From contig CAVNZM010000004.1 of the NCBI GenBank assembly GCA_963693365.1, positions 6,510,001-6,574,000 on the forward strand: a stretch of DNA of 64,000 nucleotides. The letters run 5' to 3'. The stretch is from Amoebidium appalachense. Lineage: Eukaryota > Ichthyosporea. This document shows, piece after piece, positions 1-56,485 of the stretch. Position 1 is the first letter of the stretch, and every line of letters starts with the position of its first letter. The translations under genes were made by a program, and so were the position numbers. The notes below the pieces were generated by a model. It saw only the letters and a program-made list of their open reading frames with translations, did no database searches and was not told the origin of the DNA.

Positions 1-194
1 TTCTTGAATTTTGTTAAATTTGATGGAAAAAAACAAAACACTTACCAAGGATTACAACCCCCCCCCCCCCCCCCCCCCCTCCCCCGGAAATGAAGGACCT
101 ATTTCAAAACAACCGTTGAAGCAACCCCACGGGCACCCTGTGACACCCTTTCCGAAGGATAACCAGCTTACCCGTCTGCCCACTCACATGCAAC

Positions 195-227
<33 letters not shown>

Positions 228-291
228 CGCGTCCCAATTTCCCCTTTCCCCCCCCACCCCCCTTCCCCCTTTCCCCCTTCTTGCTCCTTTT

Positions 292-775
292 ATTTATCCA
301 CAAAAACTTACACACACACACCACACATTGTTTCTTCATAATCCCCAAACACTCTAATGAACTGGTCTAGCTCATTTCTTAAATTTATTTAAGTTTATGA
401 AAAAAACAAAACACCTACCAAGGATCGCAACCTGTCACTCTTCTCCTCCAGTTCCTTGCACTTCTGCTCAAGACCAGGCAGCTTGCTCGAGTCTGTGGTA
501 TTGGGGTTGTCTGGGTATTCCATCCTCCTCACTTTTATCCACAAAAACTTACACACACACACTACACATTGTTTCTTCATAATCCCCAAACACTCTAATG
601 AACTGGTCTAGCTCATTTCTTAAATTTATTTAAGTTTATGGAAAAAACAAAACACCTACCAAGGATCGCAACCTGTCACTCTTCTCCTCCAGTTCCTTGC
701 ACTTCTGCTCAAGACCAGGCAGCTTGCTCGAGTCTGTCGTATTGGGATTGTCTGGGTATTCCATCCTCCTCACAT
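292..775. repeat. Tandem duplication (about 241 bp x 2) covering the exon end and donor site
   Basis: Bases 292-534 and 536-775 are nearly identical. Each unit holds a stretch of intron, the GTAGGT donor and about 115 nt of exon of the minus-strand coiled-coil gene. A third, short and more diverged relic of the same donor region lies at about 15-50, next to a poly(C) run. The inner copy (exon end at 419) has no acceptor of its own that I can see. Confidence 0.85.
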
Positions 776-1075
776 CTTCGTCTGCTATGCGGTGTTCCTC
801 TTTTGCCCCCTTGACCTCTTCGGCCAGTACACCTAGCTTTTCGACGATGGCATATACGACCGGGTTGCCTTCTTCGTTCAGCTGGATAATGTCAAGGGCA
901 AGAGTTTTCCTGATTTTTTCAAACTGCTCATAATGCGCGTCAAGCCCAACCTCTTCAAAACATCTTTCTAATTCGAGTTGTTTGAAAGCGCACGTTTGGG
1001 TGGAGACGTCTGGTGTTGACAACTTACAGGGTGTACCGTTGTATCGGATGCAGCCACATCACTTCCCTCCTCCAT
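660..1075 (-). CDS. 5' exons of a coiled-coil protein, possible PRC1/Ase1/MAP65 relative (partial)
   Basis: The long exon ends at 660 with a good donor (GTAGGT at 659-654). Its residues look like the start of a microtubule-bundling PRC1/Ase1/MAP65 protein: a short hydrophobic-charged stretch (ERCFEEVGLD), a helix with LGVLAEEVKGAKEEH, then a coiled coil (LEQKCKELEEKSDRLRS). The family assignment rests on pattern only. An ATG at 1075-1073 opens 16 codons (MEEGSDVAASDTTVHP) followed by a perfect GTAAGT donor at 1027, so exon 1 may be 1075-1028, joined to the main exon by an intron of about 77 nt. The only phase-compatible acceptor I find there (AG before GTTGGGCTTG) is weak, so the N-terminal joint is unsettled. 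The gene continues off the left edge of the window. Its last exon segment is duplicated at 292-534. Confidence 0.5.
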
Positions 1076-2434
1076 TCTCAGATTAAAAACCCGTGTGCTA
1101 ATGAGTAGAAGAGGCGTATGTAGCGAACGATTACCAAAATGTAGCCATGCCTTGCTACCGTGTTGGTGTAACAGTTGTTAATAAAGATTGGATTTGCACG
1201 TTTCGGGTCTCAAAGATACTACACTGTAATGGTAAATGCTACATGACATGTCCCACTTTGAATAGGACTTCTCTCTCACTGACATAAAAAAAGTAAAAAT
1301 GACAATATTCTTCTACCGCTAGCGCTGATAGTTTCTTCTTTCCAATCAAGCCTCAGTTAACTTTCAAAAGCGGAAGGAACGAAAATCATCCAACCAAAGG
1401 AAGAAAGAAAGAAAGGAGAAAAAAACTCTAAAAAGAAAGAAGGAAGGAAGAATGACAGAAGGAAAGGGTCCACAAACTTAACCCAAAAGCACAGCTGAAT
1501 TTTAAAAGAAAACTGACCCGCGAATCTGCATTTGTGCTTGCATTATAGCTGGGTGGTGCAAATTCGTACGCGCTACGGGAAACGGTCACACGTGTATGGC
1601 GTCAGGTTTCGTCAAATTTGTTACATGTGTTCCCATGCCCTATGATCATGGGGATTGGAACCGTGACGTGAATTCGAACACCTGGCATGGCCCACGTGCA
1701 GTGCCACTCACTGTGTACATGTTGAAGCACAAAATGGACTGATGATCATACATAGCCTACTAGTAATTGAGCCGAATGCAGGTGAGTGCACCAAGCAAAT
1801 TACAGCCTTATGGAGCCTCTGGGTTATGAAAAGTAGTGTAAGTGAATAGGCAAATTGGATTACTAACATAGTTATAAGGGTAAAACAAAACATGACTGGC
1901 CAGTGCGCCTTTTGATTATTTTAGGACCCTCAAATCCAAGTGCACCGATTCTGAGACCGAACCTGCACCAGGCAACAGGTCAACCTGCACAGTCACCAGC
2001 AGCAGCACACTGACAGTGTGCGGGATGCCTAGGAAGCCTAGAATTTTAGTCGTAGCGTATTCATGATCCTTTATATGGTTCGCTCAACTGGATAACCCAA
2101 TAAATAATAAGCCGGGGCCAAGAGTCTTGCTGCATCCTTCTGATCCGCACGGCCATTTGCATGCATATGGCTGGTCGCGTGGATACGAGCATGCATATTG
2201 CAGGCCGCGTCAGGGCAGCAGCGACAGAAAATAAATAACAGTATCCAATGTCTAATGGTGAATGCTACACTGTGGCCAGGGTAGAACTAATGTGCACCTG
2301 CATTGAACGCACTATTAAGTTGTTTTGTTCAAGAAGTTCGCTTTCAAGCTGGCAACAGCCGGCTGTGTCACCTGTGTGGGCCATGTGCTTGGCTGGTCGC
2401 AGTTCGCAAGTTGAGCAGGGTGATGACGCAAGCA
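1076..2434. other. Spacer without recognised genes
   Basis: Between the coiled-coil gene and the MITE-like element I see no ORF with protein-like content. The sequence is of ordinary composition, without long microsatellites. A purine-rich stretch lies at about 1,395-1,470. Confidence 0.5.
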
Positions 2435-2768
2435 GGATCCCCAAAAACTTCCTATTGTGGGGCGGGTCGTATGTGTGTAACCATGCTCCCGGGAATTTGA
2501 AACCCCATTTCCATATGTGTGTAACAGTATGTAACTAGTAACTACGGGAAATGGAGCTTCGTTATACTAAAATACCCCTTTTTAGTGTAAATTTGTTGAT
2601 TTTTGCTATATGTATGATCACATGATTTTTGCTATATGTATGACCACATGCACACAGTCCTATGTCTGTAGCGGAATTTTACGTGGCCTAAACCTCGAAA
2701 CTGGAAAATCGAAATCCGCTGTTACACACATACGACTTCGCCCCACAAGTATGAGTTTTTGGGGATCC
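2435..2768. mobile_element. MITE-like element with about 47-bp terminal inverted repeats
   Basis: The left arm (2435-2481) begins GGATCCCCAAAAACT and ends GTCGTATGTGTGTAAC. The right arm (2721-2768) is its imperfect reverse complement. The 240 bp between them code for nothing recognisable and hold a tandem 26-bp repeat (2598-2623 and 2624-2649). The size, long inverted ends and lack of coding potential fit a non-autonomous DNA transposon. I see no convincing target-site duplication. Confidence 0.65.
2598..2649. repeat. 26-bp tandem duplication
   Basis: Two adjacent copies of a 26-bp unit starting GATTTTTGCTATATGTATGA, with one difference, lie inside the MITE-like element. Confidence 0.85.
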
Positions 2769-3265
2769 GCGAGCACGGTTTAGTAACCAATCACTGCAGG
2801 GCAAGTGGTGCTTAGTTGACCAATCGGAGCTCATCTCATTTCTGTTGCCAAATTGGGTCATGGTTGCCGCGTTTGAGGCTCACGCTCCTCGAGCTCCCGA
2901 CCTTGAAGCCAGAAAGCGCCTATCATACCATGGCCATAACGAAACAAGTCTTTACTCCGAAGGGAAAAAGCCGTTGTGAGATGCTTGGAGGGTGGATTTG
3001 AGGGAACTATAAAGAAGAAGAAGAAGAGAGTGAGAGAAAGGAAGAGGAAGAGAAAAAAATTAGTAGTTGGTGGGGAAAGAAACGATACGCAAACAGAGAA
3101 TCAAAGAGCACACCGAAAAATGGTGATGTCTTAACTGGACAATCTGACTTCACGATCAACCTAAAAGGAATGAAGCTTACGAGCGGTCGTTTGTTAATTC
3201 CTCAGTATCATGTAACGCGCGCCATAGTGACTTGAGTTTTGGATAGCTCTTAGAAGAACGTTTTC

Positions 3266-3540
3266 CTAGCATACTGGTAAGAGTATAGTCACTTCTGGCC
3301 CTTCCTCTTTTTGCGCTGTTGCTACCCTTTTAAAATTTAGTCTTCTCGTTCCCTCTTTTTTATATTTTTTGGAAAAACCCCTAGAAAGTTCGTTCATATA
3401 GCGCAAATAAACGCCACTGGTGGTGCTTTGGTCATACTCGGAAAGTAGCACCACAGCAGGAGAAACCTTGGCTGCCTTCGCTTCAAGAGCAACATGCGGA
3501 TCTATGGTAAGTGGTCGGTAATCAAAACACACATGCCAGT
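3266..3540 (-). CDS. Possible terminal exon of an unidentified minus-strand gene
   Basis: An open frame of about 91 codons runs on the minus strand to a TAG at 3266. It follows a well-formed acceptor (pyrimidine tract, then CTATAG, at about 3,553-3,541) and its composition is protein-like and lysine-rich. No upstream exon could be matched, and the same bases carry a plausible plus-strand UTR donor at 3,507. It may be chance. Confidence 0.2.
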
Positions 3541-3764
3541 GCAACTATAGAAAAAAACCTTGATTAACGTCAAAGCAGTCATATGTATCCTTTTCTCTGC
3601 CAGTGTGTTTTGTGGTGGGAACTATAACGCATAGAAACCTAGGCGAATCTGTCGAGTGTGAGCATACCTGCAAGTGTACTCATAACATCCCCCTTTGCAG
3701 ATTGCTGTTGCCTTTGAAATTCCCCTTGCTACCTACACCGCCGTTCTGTTGGAAGGCATAAAAA

Positions 3765-25420
<21,656 letters not shown>

Positions 25421-25872
25421 GTTGCCGGCAGTGACATCTGGGTACGGTCTTGCTGTGAATCAGATACAGCAAGGTTGAGGAAGTGAGAGTTAGGAACCGA
25501 GTACCTTCTCCGTTGGCGTGTTTGCTTGCCCTGGCGCATCGGTGGGCAAACAACAACCATGTAAGGCGCACCCATACACACACGTGCCGCACGCACACAT
25601 GCACACGTGCGCGCGCACACACACACACACACACACACCTGTGCATCTTCTCTTCAGTGTAATTACGGACGTGTACATCTACACCGGGGAGTGATGAGGC
25701 AATGGTATGCTGAAGTAGCGGGAATCACACCGTTTATTTTAGTTGGCATGTATAAGGTGTGCATAGACGGATCGGGAAGAATGAGGGGCTGTGGTCATGT
25801 ACTGTCTTCTAATTTAGATATGAAATGGAAGCTATATCGTGTGTTGTTCCAGTATTTGCGGCTGATGTCATG

Positions 25873-25933
<61 letters not shown>

Positions 25934-26626
25934 GGTTTACGCTGTTTACTCGAGGCAAAGAAAAAAAAGAACATTCCAAGGTGAGGCATATATATATATA
26001 TCTTTCTTGCTTGTTGAGATTTAAGGTGGTTATCTTTCGGTTTTATCAGTAATAATTTTGTTTTGTTGCTTAGACTGATCTTTTGTTGTGGGGGGTTTGG
26101 ATGGGTGTTGGGAAACTTTATTTGTGTGCGTGTTTTTTTTTTTCTTTTTTTTTTTTTTTTTGGGGGGGGGGGGGGAACACTAGGGACTACCTGTAAATCT
26201 CCCTACGTTCTAAGCGGCTGTCAGCTATTTCTCTTTGACATTACCGATTTTGCGACTTCCCTTTAAAGCTAAATGTCGGTGCACATATGCTACAAGCACG
26301 TTCCGTTGTCGTTACCATAGTTGTTTTTCCTTTTGATCAGTCGGGTATGTTTGCCTAATATCGGCTCGTAGGGTTGTAATGTTACCTCAATAACGGGCAT
26401 AGGATATGTAACTTTACGAAAGGCTCGAATATTATAATCTAACAGTTTGTGGGCTGGAAACGCATGCATGCAAAATGCATAAGAATTAGGATAGTTAAGT
26501 TATATGCTGCACGGTTGTACGTGAACCGTGTAACATCATCTTGTCTTTGGCAAAGATAGTGTCATTTGATAAGCTTCACTTTCCAATATAATATAATAAA
26601 AGTACTGGCTTGTTTCTGTGAACTTT

Positions 26627-26663
<37 letters not shown>

Positions 26664-26878
26664 GCCCGCTTGCCCGGAAGCTTCCCGTGGAACAAAAAGA
26701 ATTGAAAAATTGCGGTTACGGTGCATACATATGGAATGAGGCAGTCGCAAACTTCTTATATTGGCATTCCCTCCCCCCACTTCTCCCCGGTACAGTGTCA
26801 ATCAATAGTATGAAATCATCGGAGTCATTGATACACACGTGGTACATGTGACGTGGTGGTGACAACTTTTTTTTTTTT

Positions 26879-26919
<41 letters not shown>

Positions 26920-27001
26920 ACACATGTGTGTTGGGGTTGGGGAGGGGTGTGTGTGTGTGGGTGGGTGGGTGGGTGGGTGGGTGGGTGGGTGGGTGGATGG
27001 G

Positions 27002-27068
<67 letters not shown>

Positions 27069-28048
27069 AAGTAGGGGGAACGGCCGAAAACTTATTCAAT
27101 GGCGTGACCCCTTCTTTCCCACTCACACACTCAAGTTTTAAAATTGAAGCGACACTACCCACAGAACACGGTCCACCGTGCTAATATTTAAGCCCCACCG
27201 AGACCCAATACCCTAGTCACTTTGAGTGCTGTCTCCCTGCGGCCCGGCTCAACATACCTTGTATGTTGCTGTCCCGAGGCGTAGTAGTGCTCAGCCACTT
27301 ACGTAAGCCAGTGGGTACATAGCCTTGGAGACTACCCAATACCCACAGGCACACACATGTATACACACACAGGCAGACCCATCTAGCCGTGCAAATACTG
27401 CTGTTCAACGTTAACGTGGCAATCATACATACATTTTGCAACACAATGGCAAAGTGGTTTGTACAGACCAAGCTTGGTTGAACATATTTGCATGCAGCTC
27501 CTGGGCATGCGTACAGTAGCAAATCATCACCACCCAATCGATATGATTCCCCCATCGTAAGCACCACCGGCATATTTTTGGCCAGTAGTGTTACCACATA
27601 TCAGCACACCACAAATCTTGTCGCATCGTAGTTACAACAATGAGTGTCACTGCATCATAGTTTATTAATTACTATTTTCATTAGTATTTCAAGAATATTT
27701 GGCAATTTTGATGTCATAAAAACAACTAAGCAACGTTTCGATGGTTTTTGATGCCTCACAAAATGGCCTTAGGTCCCCTCCAAATTCCGGATTTGAGGTC
27801 CGGCAAACAACGCAATATATATATATAGATAATGTGACATGGTAGGTTTTGGTTGGAGGGAAGACCTACTACACAGGTCTGGTGCTCCCCACTAGCGAGG
27901 CTCGAGAAAATACACTTGGCTACTAGTAAGTGTGTACTAAAATTTTTAGTAGGTAGAATTGTGAAAGACGGGTTAGCTTAGCTAATTGCAGCATAAGCGC
28001 CCTATCTTGGGCTATGATAGGGCACAGTCAACGTCGGTCAACCAAAAA

Positions 28049-28104
<56 letters not shown>

Positions 28105-30427
28105 AGAAAAAAAAAGAAAGAAAAAAAAAAGTAACCTCAATTCTTGATCTACAGACTAGGCACAGACCTGGCCCTGCAGCATGCAGTAATATGCAGACGA
28201 CTAACAAAAAACAGGCTGCGCATGCAGGGCACTGTGCAGAGTCACATGGGATATGTGCATCCATAAGCCGGGGATCCTGGCACATGCACTCCATGACCAG
28301 CTGAGTGATCATCTGGCCATGTGGATGCTGGAGCACCCCGCAAAGGAAAAATGACCACTGGCGGCTCACGCAGCCACTGTGGCCACCTGACCATGTTGGT
28401 CTGTTGGTATGTGGCTGTTTGACAAGGCCACTGCCCACGCAAGCCGGCTCAGTACCATGCTCTTTATTGGCATCACGGTCTCACGTTTTAGTCGATCCCA
28501 AGGTGGCAATAGTGCGTACGCGTGATTACAATTATTCCTTCATTTCACAATGATTGACTACAATAATGATTGAAGACGTGTCCAACAAGCCCTGGAATGA
28601 TAATTATCAAGCAGGAAATTAGGGTACTGCGCAGCGAATTGAATTTGAACACATTGAATCAAATATGTGGCCTCTGTAAAATGCATACGAGGGCAGTGTG
28701 AAGGTTTTGGTGAACTGGCCTGGATCAGCCTCATCTGTAATGTCGTGCGATCATTGGTTAGATATGCTCGTAGGAGCACATATTATTGTCATTATGATTG
28801 GATAATTGTTGATTTATAAAAGTGGCAAAAGATCTAATTTTAATCTCCAGTTACACTACAAAGCAAAGCATTACTTTCTGTTTTTAGGTACAGAATGTGT
28901 TGAAAACCAATATTGTAAGTCAATATAACATATATTTGCCTAAAATACGAATGAAAATTAATTGACAATAAAAAACTGCCAGATCAAAAAGCATGAAAAT
29001 TGTTCTCTTCTTCCCAGGCTGCCTTTCAAATTTCTTCACCCTTTTCTAGATCTCACCAATCAAAAATGAAATGCATCCGAAGATGATTGGCTGCTTCTCA
29101 AGCATCAAGATCTGTGGACTGGCCCACTAACCACCTCCATCCTGTCACTGCAACTCCTGCCTGCCAACTTCAAGGAGTTTCGAGCATTGTATACCGTATG
29201 TTAGCTTGTTTCATCACTGAGCAAGTATTGTAGCCTGTTTACAAAAAATTCGTCTGTTATATGAGGGTGCAAATATTTCATTACCTCGCCATTTATTGTG
29301 GCCATGCATGCTGTAACAATTGCATCGTAACAATTGGCAAGAGCTGCGGAAAAGTTGCACATGCTATTTGATGAAGCAGCACCATATGCACGCTTTCTGG
29401 CACGAGTCTCATTATACACGCCATACATACCCTGATACTATAATATAGTAACTATATACATACATGTGTGTCCAAAAACGACACGGCTTGAGTGAGCATG
29501 GACCACTGGACAGGCATCGATATCGGTATGTATCGCTTGATCGGCTACATGTACGAACGTAAATGTACCGTAGTATAGTATATATATACAGTAGCAGGCG
29601 GAGCTCTGCATTTGACGCACTTTATTATATGCCGGCCCAGTACCGCGTGCACTTTGTGCACACCGTGCACGTGTGACAGATATCGGTGCAACACCGGTAC
29701 ATCGGTCCCCAACTTCCTCGCATCTGTCACCTTCCCTCGATCGTGTCATGTTACCGCATGGAAGGTGCGGATGCGAGCGTGCACCAGAAAAGCCACCATG
29801 CGACCATGGGGTGCCGGAAGGCGGCACGTGCCAGCCGTCAATAGACACCACACAGCCAAATTAACCTCAGCAACAGAGACACAAAACCACCAAGCGCTGC
29901 TGATTGAACAATCATACGTAGGGGCCCTTTCACACACACGCACACGCATACATAGTCAATATGTACAACTAACATTACTCAAAGCTGTCAGCATCACAGT
30001 GTTTTAATTATCACACACTTCCAAGCATGTACGAATGGTTTGGTGCTATCCCAATGAAAGTTAACTTTTTGTGAATGTTGGTATCACCAGGAGCCAATTT
30101 CCCCCCCGCTTGTGAACTAGGACGTTCGTGTTAATGAAAGGAGCTGTCTTGATTTAAAAACCATCACATATCAGTACAAAAAGTACCAGACTATTGTTTT
30201 CTTGTTCTCGTCGTGTCTTGACCAAAATTCTGGACACTGAAACCAACCTGCAGCAAGGAGATCCCTGAGCGGGTTCTCTTTTTTACGTTGTTAGCTTTGT
30301 TTTCAACGACGGTTTGACACACTCTAGTTTCAACACATATATATCATAATAGTCCTTGCACTGAATCTGTTGAAAACCTGTGTGGAGGGTTATACCAAGA
30401 ATCCACCACGCATACACGCACGAAAGA
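25421..30427. other. Spacer downstream of the RhoGAP gene
   Basis: No gene is supported here. It contains (TA)n at 25,877-25,931, a poly(T)/poly(G) switch at 26,130-26,175, poly(C) at 26,631-26,661, poly(T)/poly(G) with (GGGT)n at 26,868-27,065, and poly(G) of about 50 at 28,052-28,103. A minus-strand stretch at about 29,840-29,850 reads VVSIDGWHVP, faintly like a Harbinger transposase, but nothing around it agrees. Short open frames at 27,217-27,597 and 29,201-29,428 (both minus) show no family I know. Confidence 0.5.
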
Positions 30428-30973
30428 ATGACAACCTTCCAAGAACGCGTATCTGCGCTCATTCGCGCACGCAGGTTCAGTATGAGCCTCAAGAGCCCCA
30501 ATGTACACTGGAAATGGCCGACCATAACTCTACCCAGCAGAGGGTCTCGTGATAGTCCCCGCAATTCAACATCCTCCCCTTGTGTCGTCGAAACTTTCGA
30601 AACACGAAGCGCCGAAGTTGCTCCTGTTTCCAACCCAACGCATGCGGACAATGACCACCTAGTACACCCCGGCAGCATGAAAGAAGTTATGACCAAGTCC
30701 TCCTCTTTTCCGTTCATGCACACGTCGGTTTCTGACGCGTACGCACACCCAAACACGTACTTGAATGTGCCCACACCCAGGTTTTTCCCGATACGCAGCC
30801 CAAGCCCGAGCTATAGGAGCATGGTTACCTCTGTAACGTGCTTGCGTGTACCCGGAATGAGTCGGTCAATGTTTAGTCTTTCGAGTGCGAGGGACCCGGA
30901 GTTGATACTTGGGGTGGAGGGGGAGGAAGAGCTGAGACACATGGAGGCAGAGTCGGCTGCGGTGGTTTGGTGA
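30428..30973 (+). CDS. Hypothetical protein, 181 aa, Ser/Thr/Pro-rich
   Basis: ATG at 30428 opens 181 codons to a TGA at 30971-30973. The product starts MTTFQERVSALIRARRF and ends with an acidic helix (EGEEELRHMEAESAAVVW). The rest is Ser/Thr/Pro-rich, without transmembrane segment or known motif. The sequence is free of microsatellites and uses a balanced codon set, unlike its surroundings. The frame stays open 16 codons upstream of the ATG, so it could also be a terminal exon of a longer gene. Function unknown. Confidence 0.4.
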   Translation: MTTFQERVSALIRARRFSMSLKSPNVHWKWPTITLPSRGSRDSPRNSTSSPCVVETFETRSAEVAPVSNPTHADNDHLVHPGSMKEVMTKSSSFPFMHTSVSDAYAHPNTYLNVPTPRFFPIRSPSPSYRSMVTSVTCLRVPGMSRSMFSLSSARDPELILGVEGEEELRHMEAESAAVVW

Positions 30974-53926
<22,953 letters not shown>

Positions 53927-54483
53927 TCACAGTATGCAGGGCGTGCACCATTCATCATCACCACCGGCCCGGGCACGCTGCTTACGTGTGTTTGTTGGAT
54001 TGGCAATCGCGCCGGGCGTCGTCACACGAGTAGCAAATGCCGTGTTGATTGTAGATTCAATGCCCGCCGCAATGGGTCTCCATTTGTTTGCACCGCCGTT
54101 TTCGTTGTTGTTCGAGGTGGGGTTGTTGGACGACGACGAGCGTAAGCTGAATGGCTCCGGAAAGAAGAGTCTTGTTGTGTTTGTCAAGCACGTCTCTAAT
54201 GGCTCTCTGCACCTCACAACCTTGGTCCATAAGCATTGATTGAGCACAGCAAATACAATATGGAACATAAAGCATTGGTATGTCTATCTCGATACGGTGT
54301 CACGCCCGGTGCGGTGGTGGCGTTGACGTCTTTAATGATATTGCTGTATTCCTCAGGGTCCATATAACCACACAGCGCAATGGGGAAACTTTTGTCGAAG
54401 AGGGAACTTTTGTCCGCTGTAATCGGCACCCTGTGCTTGATGATGAAAGGGGCATTCAAACTCGAAGAACCAGAGGCGGCCAT
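53927..54483 (-). CDS. CHIC/Erf4 (GOLGA7)-family-like protein, frame-disrupted
   Basis: ATG at 54483-54481 opens MAASGSSSLNAPFIIKHRV, followed by the family's hallmark FPIALCGYMDPEEYSNIIKD. CHIC, GOLGA7 and yeast Erf4 have F-P-x-x-L-x-G-x-(T/D)-P-E-E-(F/Y)-x-x-x-I there; they are palmitoylated proteins, partners of DHHC acyltransferases or vesicle proteins. The next expected parts, a Cys-rich stretch (VPYCICCAQSM) and a helix (QRAIRDVLDKHNKTLL), are present but in another frame (about 54,275-54,150). A third frame continues with a Ser/Asn-rich tail to a stop at 53,927. The frames differ by one base each. I found no good intron to reconcile them. Either the gene is a pseudogene, a short intron escaped me, or the sequence has indels. 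AATAAA occurs just after the end (about 53,912). Confidence 0.5.
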
Positions 54484-55167
54484 TTTTATGAAGTTACAAA
54501 CGATTTATGTGAGGTTTAACCGGATCCATGGCCTTGTTTGGATGTACGTATAGTACGTATATTTCTTTTTGGCCTTTTGTGTTGTGGCTTTTTGTGTTGC
54601 TTAACTTAAAAGAGTCTATCTTGGTTGCTTATTTCTTGCACAAGCATCACTATATAACGCAGCAGTTTTGTTTCGTATCGTGTTGGCGGACTTGGACTGA
54701 GCCAGTTGCCAGACAATTTGATCTATATACCACCGCGGATCTGGCATTGGAATTCTGATCTGCTTACTAGTGATTTTTGAACCAATGATACTTGAGGATT
54801 GCGCATGTTGTCAGGGTTACAAATGTACTGTTTCGGACTGAGCAGTAGTTGCCAACACTGTTTTTGTGTACATACTCTTCGCCGATGCTCAGACTTTCGT
54901 TTTTTTTTTTTTTTTTTTTTTAAGGTTCATAGTAAATATTACTTCACAAGGTATGCATTTTGAAGCCCGCCGGCCATGCCTTCGGAACGCTTACCGTCTC
55001 TACACAGTCTTGTGGTTTACAGCCCTGCTTTTCAAAATGAGATAGTCTAAACAAAAGACGTCATTTTTTTAACCATTCTGCTGGCAAATTAATCAGATTT
55101 ATTAGATTAAAGTTTTTATGCGACAGACTATTTGAGTAGATCTAGATCTAGAAGGGGGGGGGGGGGG

Positions 55168-55210
<43 letters not shown>

Positions 55211-55374
55211 ATGTGCATGTAGGTGAGCTGTGAGTGAGTTGTCGGCACCAAGGCCAACAGTACTTCCATCCAACAGGATATACATGTAAAAAATCGAGGT
55301 TACACTTACAACATACAAATCATATGTGGAGATATATAACGTATCAGGCATACATCATATGTGTGCATATGTGG

Positions 55375-55411
<37 letters not shown>

Positions 55412-55590
55412 CAAGTACACCGGCCCTAGTCAGCATTCTGACAACGTATTACATTTTGGTCCAGACAATCCATACACTTTTGGAATAGTAGAAATTCGCC
55501 AGAGTTAAGTATGAAATCTTTTTTTCTTTTGACTGGATTTATTCGACGGAAAGATATGCAGGTATGCAAGGCATACTGAGAAGACAAAAA
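54484..55590. other. Spacer with G and T homopolymers
   Basis: No gene is supported. Poly(T) lies at 54,900-54,921 and 55,378-55,411, and poly(G) (about 55 of 57) at 55,153-55,209. Confidence 0.5.
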
Positions 55591-55592
55591 CT

Positions 55593-55985
55593 TCACGAGT
55601 TATCCAGTAACAAGTGCATACTGAGATACCTGAACACTGTGTGAAAATCATATAAATACTCAATGTGACGACCAACAGAATTCAACAAAAAGTCTAAAGC
55701 GTTCACATTGCCAGCTAGTGTAGCAGACACCCGTAGGCAAAGAGGTAAAACGCGACATAAAAACTCACACCTATCAACATGCTTGCGATTAAAAAGTTCA
55801 GCACAAAAGTGGCACCGGCGGCGATGAAAACAAGAATTACAGCGCCACTGCACAACTTCCCAGGCAATATCAACATCAGAGCACCATACAGACTTATCTA
55901 CTAGGGTGGTATCCATACGTACAGCAGGAGAAATGTATCCTGCCGAAGCTCCCAAAAAGCGATAATGATCAGTACGAAATCTAGA
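55593..55985 (-). pseudogene. Probable retroelement remnant (LINE-like C-terminal zinc finger)
   Basis: A minus-strand frame of about 130 codons without an obvious ATG encodes FRTDHYRFLGASAGYIS near its start and then the Cys/His cluster RCNSCFHRRRCHFC ... HVDRC, followed by hydrophobic helices. The spacing CxxC ... CxxC-x7-H-x3-C is like the zinc-binding tail of many non-LTR reverse transcriptases. No other element part is visible nearby. It could instead be an unknown zinc-finger exon. Confidence 0.3.
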
Positions 55986-56432
55986 ATTGTGTAATCATGT
56001 GACATCCGATTCAGGGCCTTGCGAATCCTGGGGTAGCGATGACGTCACGTATTGGGAGTATGCGGTTAACGTTAACATGAACTTAATTATTAATATCGTC
56101 ATTGGTACTAAATTAATGTGTTCCCTCTTTCAGCATACTCAGAATGGTAGTTTAATTTTCATAATAAATGCAAGATATTCTGGCAGGCGACTCGCAGGGC
56201 TCGATCGAGCTCCCGTCTGCGAAATTTCCGTCACTGTACATGTGCCGTATCATGACTACCGCGTGAGGGTCATGAGTACTCGATCAGCTGAGCGACGCCC
56301 CTCCTGCTCGTTGCCCAGTCAATGCGCCAATGCTGAATCCTAACAAGGGCAACATTTGCAATTGAGCAAGGATATTCTCTTCCAGTGGCCGTCTTTCCCA
56401 GACCTCTAATCATTAGTTTTTTATGTATAAAT

Positions 56433-56441
<9 letters not shown>

Positions 56442-56483
<42 letters not shown>
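56442..56483. repeat. Poly(G) tract
   Basis: About 42 G in a row. Confidence 0.95.

Positions 56484-56485
<2 letters not shown>

Noticed and set aside
1620-1760. tRNA-derived SINE suggested by two box-B-like strings
   Set aside because: No box A at the right distance, and no second copy in the window.
29438-29851. Possible Harbinger-type transposase remnant (VVSIDGWHVP)
   Set aside because: Only ten residues resemble the IDGxH motif; the following 50 residues do not match the family and no inverted ends were found.
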